Part shown: piece after piece, positions 62,603 to 64,000 of the stretch | How the letters are laid out: each line of letters starts with the position of its first letter | Position numbering within the stretch: the first letter of the stretch is position 1 | Notes under the pieces: model-generated | Told to the model about the DNA's origin: nothing | Databases searched by the model: none | The model's input: only the letters and a program-made list of their open reading frames with translations | Translations under genes and position numbers: made by a program | NCBI GenBank assembly: GCA_947501105.1 | Contig: CANMUP010000002.1 | Coordinates: forward strand, 744,001-808,000 | DNA: 64,000 nucleotides | Direction: 5' to 3' | Source of the DNA: an uncultured Flaviramulus sp. | GTDB lineage: Bacteria > Bacteroidota > Bacteroidia > Flavobacteriales > Flavobacteriaceae

Positions 62603-62774
62603 AGAATTTACTCATTAACTGGTCAAAAAATTTATAAGCATCACCCTAAAAATATTGAGGTTGGAAGTCGGTATAAAATGAACATATTAACTCATGAAAT
62701 AAACCCTGGAATATATATTAAGACTTGATTTTGAAAACAGAAAGCGCATCATAAGTAAAATAGTAAAGAGATAA
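62603..62774 (+). pseudogene. Relic of a T9SS sorting domain
   Basis: Codons from 62603 read RIYSLTGQKIYKHHPKNIEV, then LTHEINPGIYIKT, and after a one-base shift DFENRKRIISKIVKR to a stop at 62772-62774. This is the characteristic C-terminus of a T9SS type A cargo protein. No body of the protein precedes it, since a sulfatase stop lies nine bases upstream. A cargo gene was probably replaced here. Confidence 0.75.
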
Positions 62775-62944
62775 GGGAATGTAAAATAGTTTTATATATT
62801 ATTTTGGAAAAGCGCTAAAATTTTAAGTAAATAACCCAATGTTTATTATATAATTAGTTAATAATTTAACTTATAAGGATAAAATGACACCATTGTTTAT
62901 TTTATGGATGTTTTTAATCAGTAGGGGCCATTTTTATTAAAAAA

Positions 62945-63322
62945 ATGAATAAGAATATAAATAAAACAGACTTAGAAAGAATTTTTTGGATATTACGTAT
63001 AGCAGCGTTTCTAACTTTTTTAGGGCATGGGGTTTTTGCTTTATTAGGTAACCCTAGTTGGTTAGTTTATTTAACTACTGTAGGCTTCACCTTAAAAACA
63101 TCACAACATGTAATAGTATTGATAGGTTATTTAGACATAATTGTAGCAACAAGTATACTAGTAAAGCCATTAAAGTATGTAGTTATATGGGCTTTTGTAT
63201 GGGCTTTTGCAACAGCATTAATAAGACCTCTTTCAGGAGAACCTATATGGGCTTTTATTGAACGGGGAGCAAATTGGGGGATTCCGTTAGCATTATATAT
63301 AATATTAAAAAAACAAGAATGA
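62945..63322 (+). CDS. DoxX-like small membrane protein
   Basis: A 125-residue membrane protein with four hydrophobic segments (about 12-35, 52-70, 75-95, 108-122). The start LRIAAFLTFLGHGVFALLGN and the overall layout fit the DoxX-like family, whose function is mostly unknown. The last four bases overlap the start of the lipoprotein gene (ATGA), so the two are translationally coupled. The 170-bp spacer before it shows no gene. Confidence 0.65.
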   Translation: MNKNINKTDLERIFWILRIAAFLTFLGHGVFALLGNPSWLVYLTTVGFTLKTSQHVIVLIGYLDIIVATSILVKPLKYVVIWAFVWAFATALIRPLSGEPIWAFIERGANWGIPLALYIILKKQE

Positions 63323-64000
63323 GATTTAGAAGTAAGTTAAAATTAATAGGGCATTTTATAGTAGTAATACTATTAGTTTCACAAACAACAAGCTGTGTAG
63401 ATAGCAAAAAATCAGAAGGCTTTAAAAGTAATTTCAGCACCACGTCTCGGGAATGGATAGGGAGTTCATATTGGGCAAATCCCCTTCAGGATTGGAAAGT
63501 AGAGAATGGGGAGTTGGTATGTTTAGTGAGCAAGCCTAACAGGAACGTTCATTTGTTAACCCATAGGGTAGATTCAACAACTGGTAATTTTTCAACAAAA
63601 GTTAAGTTACAATTTTTAAATTTTAGTGTAAGTGAAAACAATGAGAATTGGGTAGGTTTTAGCCTTGGATCCAAGGGGGTATTTAACGATTATCGCGATA
63701 ATGCAGTTTTTGGAAAGGGTTTAAACTTAGGAGTTTCAACCAATGGTAACTTATTTATAAAAACCTTAGTAGATGATAAAGAAAACCTGTCGGTAAAACC
63801 ATTTTTAAAATCAGAGTTATTGTTAGAAGCACAAGCTAAAGTATACTCAGAAGGCCTATACACAATCACTTTAACATTAACAGATTTAGAAGAAAATAAA
63901 GTTATTTCAACATTAAAAGAAGAAGGTGTTAAGTTAAACGCATTAGTTGGAGATGTTGTATTGGTAAGTAATTATATAGGAGCTAAAAACTCAAAATCCA
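63319..64000 (+). CDS. Lipoprotein, 3' end outside the window (possibly PhoD-like phosphatase N-terminus)
   Basis: The frame starts at the ATG at 63319, overlapping the previous stop, and stays open for 227 codons to the window edge, so the C-terminus is missing. The signal has a lipobox-like TTSC (Cys31). The first domain contains WIGSSYWANPLQDWKVENGE and RNVHLLTHR. I associate this segment with the N-terminal domain of large PhoD-like alkaline phosphatases, but that is from memory and unverified. Its coupling to the DoxX-like gene is certain from the four-base overlap. No catalytic residues are visible in this part. Confidence 0.6.
   Translation, partial: MRFRSKLKLIGHFIVVILLVSQTTSCVDSKKSEGFKSNFSTTSREWIGSSYWANPLQDWKVENGELVCLVSKPNRNVHLLTHRVDSTTGNFSTKVKLQFLNFSVSENNENWVGFSLGSKGVFNDYRDNAVFGKGLNLGVSTNGNLFIKTLVDDKENLSVKPFLKSELLLEAQAKVYSEGLYTITLTLTDLEENKVISTLKEEGVKLNALVGDVVLVSNYIGAKNSKS

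Overview
The window is an AT-rich chromosome segment from a member of the Bacteroidota, most likely a marine Flavobacteriia. The evidence is two SusC/SusD pairs, a hybrid two-component system, lipoproteins with a Bacteroidota-style lipobox, type IX secretion (T9SS) sorting domains, TAnnTTTG promoter boxes and no clear Shine-Dalgarno sequences. It is almost entirely a polysaccharide-utilisation region for a sulfated glycan: six intact S1-type sulfatases plus glycoside hydrolases of families GH97, GH2 (beta-mannosidase), GH29 (fucosidase) and GH109 (alpha-GalNAc-type).

Layout. 1-3.5 kb: the end of a GH97 gene and a sulfatase. 3.5-7.9 kb, minus strand: an AraC regulator, a GH2 beta-mannosidase and a secreted EEP-fold hydrolase. 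8.5-20.1 kb: ECF sigma factor, FecR anti-sigma factor, STN-type SusC transducer and SusD, then two sulfatases and a GH29 fucosidase. 20.3-24.9 kb: an NhaC-type transporter, a Cys/Met-metabolism PLP enzyme and a sulfatase. 25-27.3 kb: a DUF3995-like protein and a FAD monooxygenase, divergent from a TetR regulator. 27.3-31.5 kb: an accessory island with two Fic proteins, duplicated element ends carrying tRNA 3' remnants, and an IS21-like end. 32.0-37.9 kb: a sulfatase relic and a 1885-residue secreted Asp-box propeller protein. 38-40.8 kb: a GMC oxidoreductase with its subunit-3 partner and an IS200 relic. 40.9-45 kb: the hybrid two-component regulator. 45-46.3 kb: an ISAs1 element. 46.7-53.1 kb: GH109, SusC and SusD. 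53.1-54.4 kb: an IS3 element. 54.8-62.6 kb: a LamG T9SS protein, a second Asp-box propeller protein, two sulfatases and two gene relics. 62.9-64 kb: a small membrane protein and the start of a lipoprotein gene cut by the window edge.

Inferred working model: surface SusCD complexes and T9SS-exported, carbohydrate-binding propeller proteins capture the glycan. Periplasmic or surface sulfatases and exo-glycosidases remove sulfate, fucose, GalNAc-type, galactose-type and mannose units. A sigma/anti-sigma relay controls the first locus and a hybrid two-component regulator the second. No sulfatase-maturating enzyme is visible, so activation must come from elsewhere in the genome.

The region has been rebuilt repeatedly. 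It holds two frameshifted insertion sequences, three further IS or integrase relics, truncated remnants of a sulfatase, a beta-galactosidase and a T9SS cargo gene, and a 332-bp identical block shared by the two propeller genes.
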